Part shown: positions 7,619 to 15,963 of the stretch, piece by piece
Layout: each line of letters opens with the position of its first letter
Position numbering within the stretch: the first letter of the stretch is position 1
Source: Kitasatospora aureofaciens
Lineage (GTDB): Bacteria > Actinomycetota > Actinomycetes > Streptomycetales > Streptomycetaceae
NCBI RefSeq assembly: GCF_001188955.3
Contig: NZ_JPRF03000054.1
Span: 1 to 64,000 of the forward strand
Reading direction: 5' to 3'
DNA: 64,000 nucleotides
Notes under the pieces: generated by a model
Databases searched by the model: none
Seen by the model: the letters and a program-made list of their open reading frames with translations, nothing else
Told to the model about the DNA's origin: nothing
Program-made: the position numbers and the translations under genes

Positions 7619-9823
7619 GTGTCCCTCCTCCTCAGCATCGTGCTTCCGGTCCACGGCGTGGAGCGGTACCTGCCGCGCTGCCTCGACTCGATCCTCGGCG
7701 AGACCCCCGCCGCCGAGACCCGCTTCGAGGTGATCGCGGTCGACGACCTCTCCCCCGACGGCTCCGGCGCGATCCTGGACGCCTACGCCGCCCGCGACCC
7801 CCGGCTGCGCGTGATGCACCTCACCGAGAACCAGGGCCTCGGTGGCGCCCGGGCCGCCGCCCTGCCGCAGGTGCGCGGCGAGTACGTCTGGTTCGTGGAC
7901 AGCGACGACTGGCTGCCCGAGCGGACGGTCGGCGTGATCCTGGACGAGCTGGCGCAGGAGCGCCGCCGCGAGGTGCCCGCCGACGTGCTGCTCACCGACT
8001 TCACCCACGTCTATCCGGACGGCGGGAGCGAGCCCAACCCCTGGCGGCACGTGCTGGTCGGCTCCCCGCTGGTCGAGGGCTGCACCCTCGCCGAGCACCC
8101 GGCGCTGTTCCAGACCGTGATGTCGGTGTGGAACAAGGTGTTCCGCCGCGAATTCCTGGAGGGCCTCGGCGTCGCCTTCGGCCGCGGCTACTACGAGGAC
8201 ATCTCGGTCACCTACCCCGCGCTGCTGGCCGCCGAGCGACTGCGCTACCTCGACCGCCCCTGCTACTTCTACCGGCGCGGCCGGGACGGCGCGATCACCG
8301 CCACCGCCTCCCCCAAGCACGCCGACGTGTTCGCCCAGTACGACGCCATCTTCGCCTTCATCAACCGTTCCGACCGCCCCGGCAGGCCCGTCCCGGAGTC
8401 GCTGCGCACCCTGGTCTTCGACCGGACCGTCCGCCAGGCGCTGAACGTCTACGACACCCCCGGGCTGGTCCCCGTCGCCCGGCGCAAGGACTACTTCCAC
8501 CGGATCGCCCTGCACTTCGAGCGCCACCGCCCCGCGGACTACCGCTTCCCCGGCGGGGTGCGCGGCGTGCAGTACCGGCTGGCCGCCCGCGGGGCCCGGA
8601 TCGCCTACGCCGAGCTGCGCCGCACCGGCCGCCTGCCGCGCGAACTCAAGCGCGGGGCGAGGGCGGTGGCGCCCGCGGTGAAGAAGGGCGTGCGCAGCGG
8701 CGCCCGGTTCACCGCGTACAACGCCTTCCGGCGGCTCCCGCTGGACGAGCACCTGGCGGTCTACGCCGCGTACTGGCACCGGGGTTACGCGTGCAACCCG
8801 GCGGCGATCTACGAGAAGGCCAAGGAACTCGCCCCGCAGATCCGGGGCGTGTGGGTGGTGGAGAACCGCCGGCAGGCCGACGCCATGCCGCCCGGCGTCC
8901 CGTACGTGATCGTCAACACTCCCGCCTACCTCAAGGCGATGGCGACCGCGAAGTACTTCGTCAACAACGTCAACTTCCCGCGCACGATGGCGAAGCGCCA
9001 GGGCACGGTGCACGTCCAGACCCAGCACGGCACCCCGCTCAAGGCGATGGGCATGGACCTGCGGGGCCGCCCCGAGGCCGCCGAGGGGATGGACTTCGAC
9101 CGGCTCCAGGAGGCCATCGACCGCTGGGACTTCCTGGTCTCCTCCAACCCGCACACCAGCGAGCACTTCTCCCGGGCCTTCCCCGGCCGGTACGAGATGC
9201 TGGACACCGGCTACCCGCGCAACGACCGGCTGGCCAACGCCACCCCGGAGGAGGTCCGGGCGATGCGCGAGCGGTTCGGGCTGCGCCCCGGCACCACGGC
9301 GGTGCTGTACGCACCGACGCACCGCGGCGGCAAGGGCGGCTACGTGCCGCTGCTGGACGTGGCGGAGCTGGCCCGGCGGCTGGGCCCGCGCTTCACGCTG
9401 CTGGTGCGCACCCACTACTTCCACACCGACGGCCCGGGCGACCTGACGACCGGTGCGGACGCGGCGGAGATCGTGGACGTGTCGACGCACCCGGTCGTGG
9501 AGGACCTCTACCTGGCGGCGGACGCACTGGTGACGGACTACTCGTCGATGATGTTCGACTACGCGGTGCTGGACCGTCCGGTGGTGATATTCGCACCGGA
9601 CTGGGAGGAGTACCAGCGCGAACGCGGCGTCTACTTCGACCTGTTCGCGGAGCCGCCGGGCGCCGTCACGGTGGACGTGGACGGGCTGGCGCGGGCGCTG
9701 CGCGCGGGGGATCCGGAGCCGGGGGCCCGGGCGCGGTTCCGGGCGAAGTTCTGCGTCTGGGACGACGGCGGCGCGGCGGAGCGGGTGGTGCGCCGGGTGT
9801 TCCCGATGGGTCCGGCACGGTAG
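7619..9823 (+). CDS. Bifunctional glycosyltransferase family 2 / CDP-glycerol glycerophosphotransferase
   Basis: 734 aa. Residues about 1-310 are a GT-A fold glycosyltransferase (SIVLPVHGVERYLPRCLDSIL, VIAVDDLSPDGSG, metal site VDSDDW). Residues about 380-730 resemble the TagF/TarF polymerase domain that adds glycerol phosphate from CDP-glycerol: QTQHGTPLKAMGMD, LVSSNPHTSEHF, VLYAPTHRGGK and VTDYSSMMFDYAVLDRPVV. This suggests a role in a teichoic-acid-like or glycerophosphate-bearing cell-wall polymer on the cytoplasmic face of the membrane. No signal peptide or membrane segment is visible. The start at GTG 7619 is placed by the leaderless promoter; an upstream GTG/ATG in frame would add a Pro/Ser-rich tail with no family resemblance. 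Confidence 0.85.
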   Translation: MSLLLSIVLPVHGVERYLPRCLDSILGETPAAETRFEVIAVDDLSPDGSGAILDAYAARDPRLRVMHLTENQGLGGARAAALPQVRGEYVWFVDSDDWLPERTVGVILDELAQERRREVPADVLLTDFTHVYPDGGSEPNPWRHVLVGSPLVEGCTLAEHPALFQTVMSVWNKVFRREFLEGLGVAFGRGYYEDISVTYPALLAAERLRYLDRPCYFYRRGRDGAITATASPKHADVFAQYDAIFAFINRSDRPGRPVPESLRTLVFDRTVRQALNVYDTPGLVPVARRKDYFHRIALHFERHRPADYRFPGGVRGVQYRLAARGARIAYAELRRTGRLPRELKRGARAVAPAVKKGVRSGARFTAYNAFRRLPLDEHLAVYAAYWHRGYACNPAAIYEKAKELAPQIRGVWVVENRRQADAMPPGVPYVIVNTPAYLKAMATAKYFVNNVNFPRTMAKRQGTVHVQTQHGTPLKAMGMDLRGRPEAAEGMDFDRLQEAIDRWDFLVSSNPHTSEHFSRAFPGRYEMLDTGYPRNDRLANATPEEVRAMRERFGLRPGTTAVLYAPTHRGGKGGYVPLLDVAELARRLGPRFTLLVRTHYFHTDGPGDLTTGADAAEIVDVSTHPVVEDLYLAADALVTDYSSMMFDYAVLDRPVVIFAPDWEEYQRERGVYFDLFAEPPGAVTVDVDGLARALRAGDPEPGARARFRAKFCVWDDGGAAERVVRRVFPMGPAR

Positions 9824-9836
9824 AGGACGGGCCCAC

Positions 9837-9879
9837 GGACGGGGTCGGGGCCGCCGGCAGGGCGGACCCGGCCCCGTCC
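9837..9879. terminator. Terminator between convergent genes
   Basis: GGACGGGGTCGGG (9837-9849) pairs with CCCGGCCCCGTCC (9867-9879), 12 of 13 positions including one G-T mismatch, around a 17-nt loop. It is placed between the 3' ends of the glycosyltransferase and EF-hand genes. Confidence 0.55.
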
Positions 9880-9887
9880 GCGCGGGC

Positions 9888-10100
9888 TCAGCGCTGACGC
9901 GCGGCCAGGAACTCCTCGAAGTCCAGGAAGCCCTGGTGACGGGTGTCCATCGCGTGGATCAGCGCCTCGGCCATCGAGATGGTGACGCTGTGGTCGCCCA
10001 TCTCGTTGGCGGCCAGCGCGTACTCGGCAGCGGTGATCTTGCCGTCGCCGTTCTTGTCGAAACGGTCGAACATCTCCTTGATGGCCTCGACGCTCTCCAT
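9888..10100 (-). CDS. EF-hand calcium-binding protein
   Basis: 70 aa with two EF-hands. The first loop, DKNGDGKITAAE (residues 15-26), is canonical. The second, DTRHQGFLDFEE (about 52-63), keeps the acidic first, ninth and twelfth positions but has Arg at position 3 and Gln at position 5, so it may bind calcium weakly. It matches the short calmodulin-like proteins of actinomycetes, probable calcium buffers or sensors. An excellent ribosome binding site (AGGAGGAAACG) precedes ATG 10100. Confidence 0.9.
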   Translation of the reverse strand: MESVEAIKEMFDRFDKNGDGKITAAEYALAANEMGDHSVTISMAEALIHAMDTRHQGFLDFEEFLAARQR

Positions 10101-10211
10101 CGTTTCCTCCTGCGTACTGCGGGGTCTTGCTCGGTTCGGACGGCCGTACCCTACCCGCCCGTGGTGTTCGCCACGGTCTCCGGGAGTGGACGCACGCCGG
10201 GGTGGGTGTCG

Positions 10212-10217
10212 TAGTCT
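10212..10217 (+). promoter_or_regulatory. Candidate -10 box upstream of the acyltransferase gene
   Basis: TAGTCT fits the TANNNT pattern and lies 60 nt before GTG 10278, leaving a normal leader with the ribosome binding site AGGGAGGGA. I do not see a convincing -35. Confidence 0.3.
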
Positions 10218-10277
10218 GCGGGTCTGATTGCTGACCCGGGCGCCTCCCGGGCGGTCGTTCGTCCAGGGAGGGAAACC

Positions 10278-10946
10278 GTGCTCGACCTCGCCACCAGGCT
10301 GGTGCTGAAACCCGTTTCGCGGGGGATCTGGCGCCCGGTCATCGAGGGCATCGAGAACGTGCCGCGCAAGGGCGGGGTGATCCTGGCCAGCAACCACCTG
10401 TCGTTCATCGACAGCGTGGTGATCCCGCTCACCGCCCCGCGGCGGGTCCACTTCCTCGCCAAGGCCGAGTACTTCACCGGCACCGGGCTCAAGGGCCGGG
10501 TCTCCAAGGGCTTCTTCGAGGCGATCGGCGCGGTGCCGGTCGAGCGCGGCACCTACCGTTCCGCGCAGGCCTCGCTGGAGTCGGCGCTGGAGATCCTGGA
10601 GGACGGCAAGGCCTTCGGCATCTACCCCGAGGGCACCCGGTCGCTGGACGGCCGGCTCTACCGGGGCAAGACGGGCGTCGCCTGGCTCGCGCTGACCGCG
10701 GGCGTTCCGGTGGTGCCGGTGGCCCTGGAGGGCCCGGAGCAGATCCTGCCGATCGGCAAGCGCGTCCCGCGGATCAAGAAGGTGACCGTCCGCTTCGGCG
10801 AGCCGCTGCACTTCGACGAGCTGCACGGGCAGGCCCGTTCGCTGAAGGCCCGTCGGCAGGTGACCGACGAGGTGATGGCGGCGATCCAGCGGCTCTCCGG
10901 CCAGGAGGTCGTGGAGAGCTACAACGAGATCCCGAAGGCGGCCTGA
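10278..10946 (+). CDS. plsC: 1-acyl-sn-glycerol-3-phosphate acyltransferase family protein
   Basis: 222 aa, PlsC/LPLAT family, transferring an acyl chain to lysophosphatidic acid or a similar acceptor in phospholipid synthesis at the membrane. The catalytic HxxxxD is NHLSFID (H40, D45), and the phosphate-binding EGTR is at 118-121. GTG 10278 follows the ribosome binding site AGGGAGGG at a normal distance. Actinomycetes carry several paralogues, so the exact acceptor is not known. It is convergent with the ABC exporter gene. Confidence 0.85.
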   Translation: MLDLATRLVLKPVSRGIWRPVIEGIENVPRKGGVILASNHLSFIDSVVIPLTAPRRVHFLAKAEYFTGTGLKGRVSKGFFEAIGAVPVERGTYRSAQASLESALEILEDGKAFGIYPEGTRSLDGRLYRGKTGVAWLALTAGVPVVPVALEGPEQILPIGKRVPRIKKVTVRFGEPLHFDELHGQARSLKARRQVTDEVMAAIQRLSGQEVVESYNEIPKAA

Positions 10947-10980
10947 CCGCCCTTCGGACCGGTCACCTTGCGCTCGACGG

Positions 10981-11082
10981 CCGCCGGGCCGCCGGGCCGC
11001 CGGGCCGCCGGCCCGCTTGTCCGCGGCCAACGGCTACGGAGTCACGCGTGGCCGAGGCGGACGGGCTCACGCGTGGCCGAGG
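10981..11082. repeat. CCGCCGGG tandem repeat and 16-bp direct repeat at a gene 3' end
   Basis: CCGCCGGG is repeated about four times at 10981-11012. Then TCACGCGTGGCCGAGG occurs at 11042-11057 and again at 11067-11082, 25 bp apart. The second copy encodes the last codons and stop of the ABC exporter (reverse strand), so the first is a duplicate of the gene's 3' end lying just past its stop. Confidence 0.7.
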
Positions 11083-12902
11083 GCGGCCGCCGACAGGGCC
11101 GCGGCCTCCGGCGCCTCCCGGCGCAGCAGCGCCGCGTACCGGCCGTCCAGCTCCACCAGCTCCTCGTGGGTACCGAGTTCGACCACCTCACCGTGGTCGA
11201 GCACGGCGATCTGGTCGGCGGAGCGGACGGTGGACAGCCGGTGCGCGATGGTGATGGTGGTGCGGCCGGCGGCCAGGGTGTCCACGGCCTGCTGGACGGC
11301 CTGTTCGGTGCGGTTGTCGAGCGCGCTGGTGGCCTCGTCGAGGATGAGCACCGGCGGGTTGCGCAGAATGGTGCGGGCGAGCGCGAGGCGCTGCTTCTCG
11401 CCGCCGGAGAAGCGGTAGCCGCGTTCGCCGACCAGGGTGTCGTAACCGTCCGGGAGGGCGGCGATGGTCTCGTGGATCTGCGCGGCCCGGGCGGCCTCGA
11501 CCAGTTCGGCGTCGCTGGCGCCGGGCTTGGCGAACCGCAGGTTGTCGGCGACCGAGGCGTGGAAGAGGTAGGTCTCCTGGGAGACCACGCCGACCGCGCG
11601 GGACAGGGTGTCGAAGGACAGCTCGCGCACGTCCACGCCGTCCAGGGTGACCCGGCCGCCCGTGACGTCGTACAGCCGCGGCACCAGGTAGCTGAGGGTG
11701 GTCTTGCCCGAGCCGGTCTCGCCGACCACGGCCAGTGAGGTCCCGGCCGGGACCTTGAGTTCGACGCCGGTCAGGGTCGGGCGCTCCTGCTCGGGGTCGT
11801 AGCGGAAGTCGACGGCCTCGAAGCGGACCTCGCCGCGGATGTCGGTCAGGCCGACCGGCCTCGGCGGTTCGGCGATCTCGACCGGCAGGTCGAGGTACTC
11901 GAAGATGCGCTGGAAGAGCGCGAGCGAGGTCTGCACGTCCACGCCGGTGGAGAGCAGGCTGACGGTCGGGCGGAACAGGCCCTGCTGGAGCGTGACGAAG
12001 GCGACCAGGGTGCCGACCGAGACGATCGGCGCGCCCGCGGCGGAGGTCAGCCCGGCCGCCCAGTAGATCAGCGCGGGCATCGCGGCCATCACGATCATGA
12101 TGGTGTTCATCCGCCAGCGCCCGGCCATGCTGGCCCGCACCTCCAGGTCGGCGAGCTGGTCGGACTGCTCGGTGAACTCGCGGGCGAGCGAGTCGGACCG
12201 GCCCATGGTGCGGCCGAGCAGGATGCCGCTCACCGACAGCGACTCCTGGACGGCCGAGCTCATCGCGGCCAGCTGCTTCTGCCGCTCGGTGGTGATCTTC
12301 TTGCGCTCCCGGCCGACCCGCCGGCTGATCCAGACGAACAGCGGGAGCAGGAGCAGCGAGACGACGGTCAGCCGCCAGTCGAGGGCGACCATGGCCACGA
12401 TCGAGGCGATCACCGCGGTGAGGTTGGAGACCAGGCTGGTCGCCGTGGAGGTCACCGTGGACTGCATGCCGCCGATGTCGTTGGCGATCCGGGACTGCAC
12501 CTCGCCGGTGCGGGTGCGGGTGAAGAAGGCCAGCGACTGCCGTTGGAGGTGGCCGTAGACGGAGGTGCGCAGGTCGTGCATGACCCGCTGGCCGACGGTG
12601 GTGGAGATCAGCGTCTGCAGCACGTTGAAGATGCTGTTCACCACGGCGGTGAGGATCATCCCGAGCACGAGCAGGCTGAGCAGCCCGGTGCGGCCCTGCG
12701 GGATGGCGGTGTCCAGCACGGCCCTGAGCAGGAACGGCGAGATGACGGACACCACGGCCGAGGCCGCGACCAGCAGCCCGACGGTGGTGAGGCGGCCCCG
12801 GTACGGGCGGAACAGCGCGAGGATGCGCCGCCACTGGGCCGGTGGGCGGGGATCGCCCTCGGCGCGGTCGGGCGGGGTCCAGTCGATGGCGGCGGGCCTC
12901 AA
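11067..12902 (-). CDS. ABC exporter, fused membrane and ATPase domains
   Basis: 611 aa half-transporter of the MsbA/LmrA type. Six membrane segments occupy about residues 40-320 (for example VGLLVAASAVVSVISPFLL). The ATPase follows: Walker A GETGSGKTT, signature FSGGEKQRLALAR, Walker B LILDEATSALD and the switch His in TIAHRLS. It probably works as a dimer to expel drugs or lipids. The start is TTG 12902, supported by GGGAGG at a normal distance; no ATG or GTG is better placed. A promoter-proximal inverted repeat (12990-13016) suggests control by a repressor not encoded next door. Confidence 0.85.
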   Translation of the reverse strand: MRPAAIDWTPPDRAEGDPRPPAQWRRILALFRPYRGRLTTVGLLVAASAVVSVISPFLLRAVLDTAIPQGRTGLLSLLVLGMILTAVVNSIFNVLQTLISTTVGQRVMHDLRTSVYGHLQRQSLAFFTRTRTGEVQSRIANDIGGMQSTVTSTATSLVSNLTAVIASIVAMVALDWRLTVVSLLLLPLFVWISRRVGRERKKITTERQKQLAAMSSAVQESLSVSGILLGRTMGRSDSLAREFTEQSDQLADLEVRASMAGRWRMNTIMIVMAAMPALIYWAAGLTSAAGAPIVSVGTLVAFVTLQQGLFRPTVSLLSTGVDVQTSLALFQRIFEYLDLPVEIAEPPRPVGLTDIRGEVRFEAVDFRYDPEQERPTLTGVELKVPAGTSLAVVGETGSGKTTLSYLVPRLYDVTGGRVTLDGVDVRELSFDTLSRAVGVVSQETYLFHASVADNLRFAKPGASDAELVEAARAAQIHETIAALPDGYDTLVGERGYRFSGGEKQRLALARTILRNPPVLILDEATSALDNRTEQAVQQAVDTLAAGRTTITIAHRLSTVRSADQIAVLDHGEVVELGTHEELVELDGRYAALLRREAPEAAALSAAALGHA

Positions 12903-12989
12903 GAACGGGCCTCCCTGGATCGGGCGCGCAGGGGCGTGGGCGCAGCGGCGGGCATGGCGGTCGGTCGGGTTTCAGCATAGCGAGACTAG

Positions 12990-13016
12990 CTCATAGTTAG
13001 GCAAGCTAATAGTGAG
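12990..13016. promoter_or_regulatory. Inverted repeat upstream of the ABC exporter, candidate operator
   Basis: CTCATAGTTAG (12990-13000) and CTAATAGTGAG (13006-13016) form an imperfect inverted repeat (8 of 11 pairs) with a perfect inner TTAG/CTAA and a 5-nt spacer. It lies about 90 bp upstream of the exporter start in a locally AT-rich segment. The size and symmetry fit a MarR- or TetR-type repressor site. Confidence 0.5.
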
Positions 13017-13089
13017 GATGACTCTATTCCCGCTGCCGCTCCCCGGCCCGACCGCCGCTGCGCCCCAGCCCGTCCGGCGGGTACGCGCC

Positions 13090-13863
13090 TCAGTTCGTCC
13101 GGTAGGTGCGCGCCGCCTTCGAGGAGAGGCCGCCGAGCTTGCCGGACGGCAGCACCCGGGCGACCGCCACGGCCAGCTTGTAGCGCTTGCCCGGCACGGA
13201 CACCGAACGGCCGCGGGCGAGGTCGCGCATCGCCTCGTTCACCACGCGCTCGGCCGACAGCCAGGACCAGGACGGGATGTTGCCGGTGCCCATGCCCGCC
13301 CGCTGGTGGAACTCGGTCCGGGTGAATCCGGGGCACAGCGCCATCATCCGCACGCCCGTCCCGCCGAGGTCGCGCAGTACGCCCTGGGTGAAGCTCACCA
13401 CCCACGCCTTGCTCGCCCCGTACGTGCCGCGCGGCAGGAAGGCCGCCACCGAGGCCACGTTCACGATCGCACCCCGGCCGCGCTCGCGCATTCCCGGGAG
13501 GGCGGCCGTGGTCAGCCGCAGAATAGCCTCGACGTGCACCTTCAGCATGTCCAGCTCGTCCTGGAGCGGAACGGTCCCGAAGGCGCCCTTGTTGCCGAAG
13601 CCGGCGTTGTTGATCAGGAGGTCCACCGGGCGCTCGGCGTCGGCGAGCCGCGCTTCGACGGTGGCGATGCCCTCGTCGGTGGCGAGGTCGGCGGTCAGCA
13701 CCTCCACCTCGGTGCCGTACCGGGCGTGCAGGTCGGCGCTCGCGCGCTCCAGGCGCTCGGTGTCCCGGGCCACCAGGACGAGCCGGTAGCCGCTGCGGGC
13801 GAGCCGGCCGGCGAAGGCGGCTCCGATGCCGGCGGTCGCGCCGGTGATCAAGGCTGTGGTCAT
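13090..13863 (-). CDS. Short-chain dehydrogenase/reductase
   Basis: 257 aa Rossmann-fold oxidoreductase. It starts MTTALITGATAGIGAAFAGRL with the TGxxxGIG cofactor motif. NNAGFGNKG and the catalytic YGASK (Tyr and Lys) are present, with the Ser in NVASVAAF. FTRTEFH follows after the active site. Proteins of this branch (YqjQ/DltE-like) reduce or oxidise small carbonyl compounds; the substrate is unknown. Start ATG 13863 begins the Rossmann fold directly. It is divergent from the peptide cassette that follows. Confidence 0.85.
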   Translation of the reverse strand: MTTALITGATAGIGAAFAGRLARSGYRLVLVARDTERLERASADLHARYGTEVEVLTADLATDEGIATVEARLADAERPVDLLINNAGFGNKGAFGTVPLQDELDMLKVHVEAILRLTTAALPGMRERGRGAIVNVASVAAFLPRGTYGASKAWVVSFTQGVLRDLGGTGVRMMALCPGFTRTEFHQRAGMGTGNIPSWSWLSAERVVNEAMRDLARGRSVSVPGKRYKLAVAVARVLPSGKLGGLSSKAARTYRTN

Positions 13864-14017
13864 GCCCCCGACCGTACCGACTCCCTGCGGCCACGCCCAC
13901 ACCCCGGGCGGCTCACCTGGTCGGCCAGCTGCGGATGCAGGCAATCGATCGTGCTCGTAGTCTCGGACGAGGCATCGCCCCACCGGGCGGTGCGATCCAG
14001 GTGAGGAGGCGGATCCG

Positions 14018-14233
14018 ATGCTCACTCAGTTCCGGACCGAAACCGCCTCGGCGTCGAGCAGTGCGACGCTGGCCGAGGCCGAGACTCTCGCGAGTCTGAT
14101 GGTGGAGGACGAGGCCGTCGTGTCCGACGCGCCCACGCACCTGCCGGAGGCCCAAGGCCTGCTGCTGCTGACCGGGCTGCTGGCCCTCTCTCCCAAGGTG
14201 CCCAAGGCCCCCAAGGAGAAGCCGGCCCGGTAG
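14018..14233 (+). CDS. 71-aa peptide, candidate precursor of a modified or secreted peptide
   Basis: Starts MLTQFRTETASASSSATLAE. The N-terminal 45 residues are Ser/Thr/Ala/Glu-rich and acidic (LASLMVEDEAVVSDAP). A short hydrophobic run follows (GLLLLTGLLAL, about 48-58), then a Lys/Pro-rich basic tail (SPKVPKAPKEKPAR). There is no cysteine and no classical signal peptide. The layout of acidic leader, hydrophobic core and basic tail resembles ribosomal peptide precursors, but no family is recognised. A strong ribosome binding site (GAGGAGG) precedes the ATG, and TAGTCT at 13958-13963 may be the -10. It is the first gene of a four-gene cassette ending at 16991. Confidence 0.65.
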   Translation: MLTQFRTETASASSSATLAEAETLASLMVEDEAVVSDAPTHLPEAQGLLLLTGLLALSPKVPKAPKEKPAR

Positions 14234-14302
14234 CCGGGCCGCTCCGCCCAGGGCCACGCGCCCAGTGCCGCTTCTCGGATGTGCGAAGGAGGGACCCTCC
14301 GC

Positions 14303-15031
14303 ATGCCGTTCGCCGACACGTCACTCCGCGACGAGTACGCCGCAGCGGTCGAGCAGGTGGCGGGCCGGACCCTCGACGCCCTCCGGGACGGCGGGGGCCC
14401 GGCCGCACTCACGGCCCGTGACACCACCGCGCCCCGCCCGCTGCTGGCCGCCGTACGGGTGCTCGGCGCGGACCTGTTCGCCCCGCAACTGCTCACCGGG
14501 GCCGAACCCGACGGACCCACCGCCGAACTGCTGGTCGAGGCCCGGCGCACCCTTCCTCCTCCGGCTGCCGGGTCCGAGGAGGCCGCGCTGGCGATCGGCT
14601 GGCAGGACTGGGCCGCCGACCGGATGCTGGCCCGGACGCCGTTCGGGGCGGCCGTGTCGCCCGCCGCTCCGCCGCGCACGCCCCCCGCGCCGTCGCCCGG
14701 TTCGGAAACCGCCGGATGGCAGGCCTGGGCGGTGCGGATGGCGCAGTTGTCCGTACTCGCACTGCCCGGCCTGGACGGGCCGGTTCACGAGGACGCCCGC
14801 ACCCACACCCTGGGCCTCGCCCGGGGCGCGACCCGCGCCATGCTCCGGAACGACCTCACCACCGCCGTTCGACTCGCCCGCTGGCTCGCCTGGGCCCGGG
14901 CCGACGGCCGTCCGGTCCGGCTGGAGATCGAACCCGTCCTGGAACGGATCCGCCTGGTCGGCGCCGGCAGCGCTCGCATGCGGCTGGAACTCGACGTCGC
15001 CCACGGCCTGTTGAACGCTGGTCCGCGATGA
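14303..15031 (+). CDS. Unrecognised protein of the peptide cassette
   Basis: 242 aa starting MPFADTSLRDEYAAAVEQVA. It is mostly helical in character, with Trp-rich segments IGWQDWAADRML and GWQAWAVRMAQLSVLAL joined by a Pro-rich linker (about residues 118-135), and a C-terminal helical region with DLTTAVRLARWLAWARADG. I recognise no domain. ATG 14303 is preceded by GAAGGAGGG; that sequence can also pair with CCCTCC next to it, forming a small hairpin that could limit translation. An upstream in-frame ATG at 14279 is an alternative. It overlaps the next gene by 4 nt. Confidence 0.7.
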   Translation: MPFADTSLRDEYAAAVEQVAGRTLDALRDGGGPAALTARDTTAPRPLLAAVRVLGADLFAPQLLTGAEPDGPTAELLVEARRTLPPPAAGSEEAALAIGWQDWAADRMLARTPFGAAVSPAAPPRTPPAPSPGSETAGWQAWAVRMAQLSVLALPGLDGPVHEDARTHTLGLARGATRAMLRNDLTTAVRLARWLAWARADGRPVRLEIEPVLERIRLVGAGSARMRLELDVAHGLLNAGPR

Positions 15032-15963
15032 CCGACACCCAGGTGCTCACCGTCGCCCAACGGCTCGGCACCCGGGCGCTGGCCTGGTTGCACGCGCACT
15101 ACACCGACGGCAGGGGACGGCTCACGGACAGCACCGTCATCGACCTGGCCGATCCGGACGACGTCTACAAGCCGCTCTGCGAGACCGCGCTGGCCGCCTC
15201 CCTGGTGCTCCGGGAGGGGGTCGCCGGTCCGCGCGACACCCGGGCGGCGCGGGAACTCCTCGAGACCGCCTGGGCCCAACTGCGCGGGGGCGACCTCCTC
15301 TACGACCGACAACTGCGGCACGTCGCGATCACCGACCCGCTGGAGACCTACGCGCACTTCGCCCGGGCGGGCTACCGCCACGCCGCCCTGGAGGAGCTGC
15401 TGAACTCCCTCGGCCGGCTCCGGGCCGTCCACGCCCTCGAAATGCAGGGAAGCCGCCGACTCGCCCTCGCCAACGCCTGGCGGATCGCCGGACTGGAACA
15501 CCGGCCGGACTGGCCCGCGCTGGCCCGGGCGACCTGGCTCGGCGCCCGCCCCGAGCCGTGGACCATCACCTGGGTGATCGGCTACCAGGTCACCCACACC
15601 GTGTTCCACCTCACCGACTGGGGCTCCCGGCCCGACTGCCTGCCCGAACCGATGCGCGACTACCTGCGCGACTGGCTGCCGGTCTGGCTCGACGTCTGGC
15701 TGGAGACCGGAGAGTGGGACCTCGTGGGCGAGTTGCTCATCGTCGACTCGTGCATCGGCGAGCCGGTCACCGGCCGGACCGGGTGGGAGGCACTGGCCGC
15801 GCTCCAGCACCCGGACGGACTGATCCCGCGCGACGCCGTCACGCCCGTCCACGAGGACCCGGAGGACACCTTCCGCGAGCACGAACACACCGCCGTCGTC
15901 GGGGTGGTGGCGGCCACCGTCGCGCTCTCGCGCGCGCTCGGCGGCACACCGGCGCCCGCGTGA
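15028..15963 (+). CDS. DUF6895-like all-helical protein
   Basis: 311 aa, starting MTDTQVLTVAQRLGTRALAW. The motif YQVTHTVFHLTDWG (residues 187-199; H190, H194, D197) and EHEHTAVVG near the C-terminus recall, from memory, the actinobacterial family called DUF6895, which has a conserved TH-x5-TD-x-G signature. Regular helices through the chain suggest an alpha/alpha-barrel. The conserved His and Asp residues could form an active or metal site, but no activity is established. Coupled at both ends (ATGA at its start, GTGA at its stop), so it is made together with its neighbours. Confidence 0.65.
   Translation: MTDTQVLTVAQRLGTRALAWLHAHYTDGRGRLTDSTVIDLADPDDVYKPLCETALAASLVLREGVAGPRDTRAARELLETAWAQLRGGDLLYDRQLRHVAITDPLETYAHFARAGYRHAALEELLNSLGRLRAVHALEMQGSRRLALANAWRIAGLEHRPDWPALARATWLGARPEPWTITWVIGYQVTHTVFHLTDWGSRPDCLPEPMRDYLRDWLPVWLDVWLETGEWDLVGELLIVDSCIGEPVTGRTGWEALAALQHPDGLIPRDAVTPVHEDPEDTFREHEHTAVVGVVAATVALSRALGGTPAPA

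Noticed and set aside
7247..9490. 747-codon minus-strand frame opposite the glycosyltransferase
   Set aside because: Its residues (Val/Gly/His/Arg/Gln-rich) mirror the third-position bias of the real gene, which has full family motifs.
12997..13009. TTAGGCAAGCTAA as a fourth iron box
   Set aside because: It lacks the TWAGGTWAG half-site pattern on both sides; the longer inverted repeat fits another repressor better.
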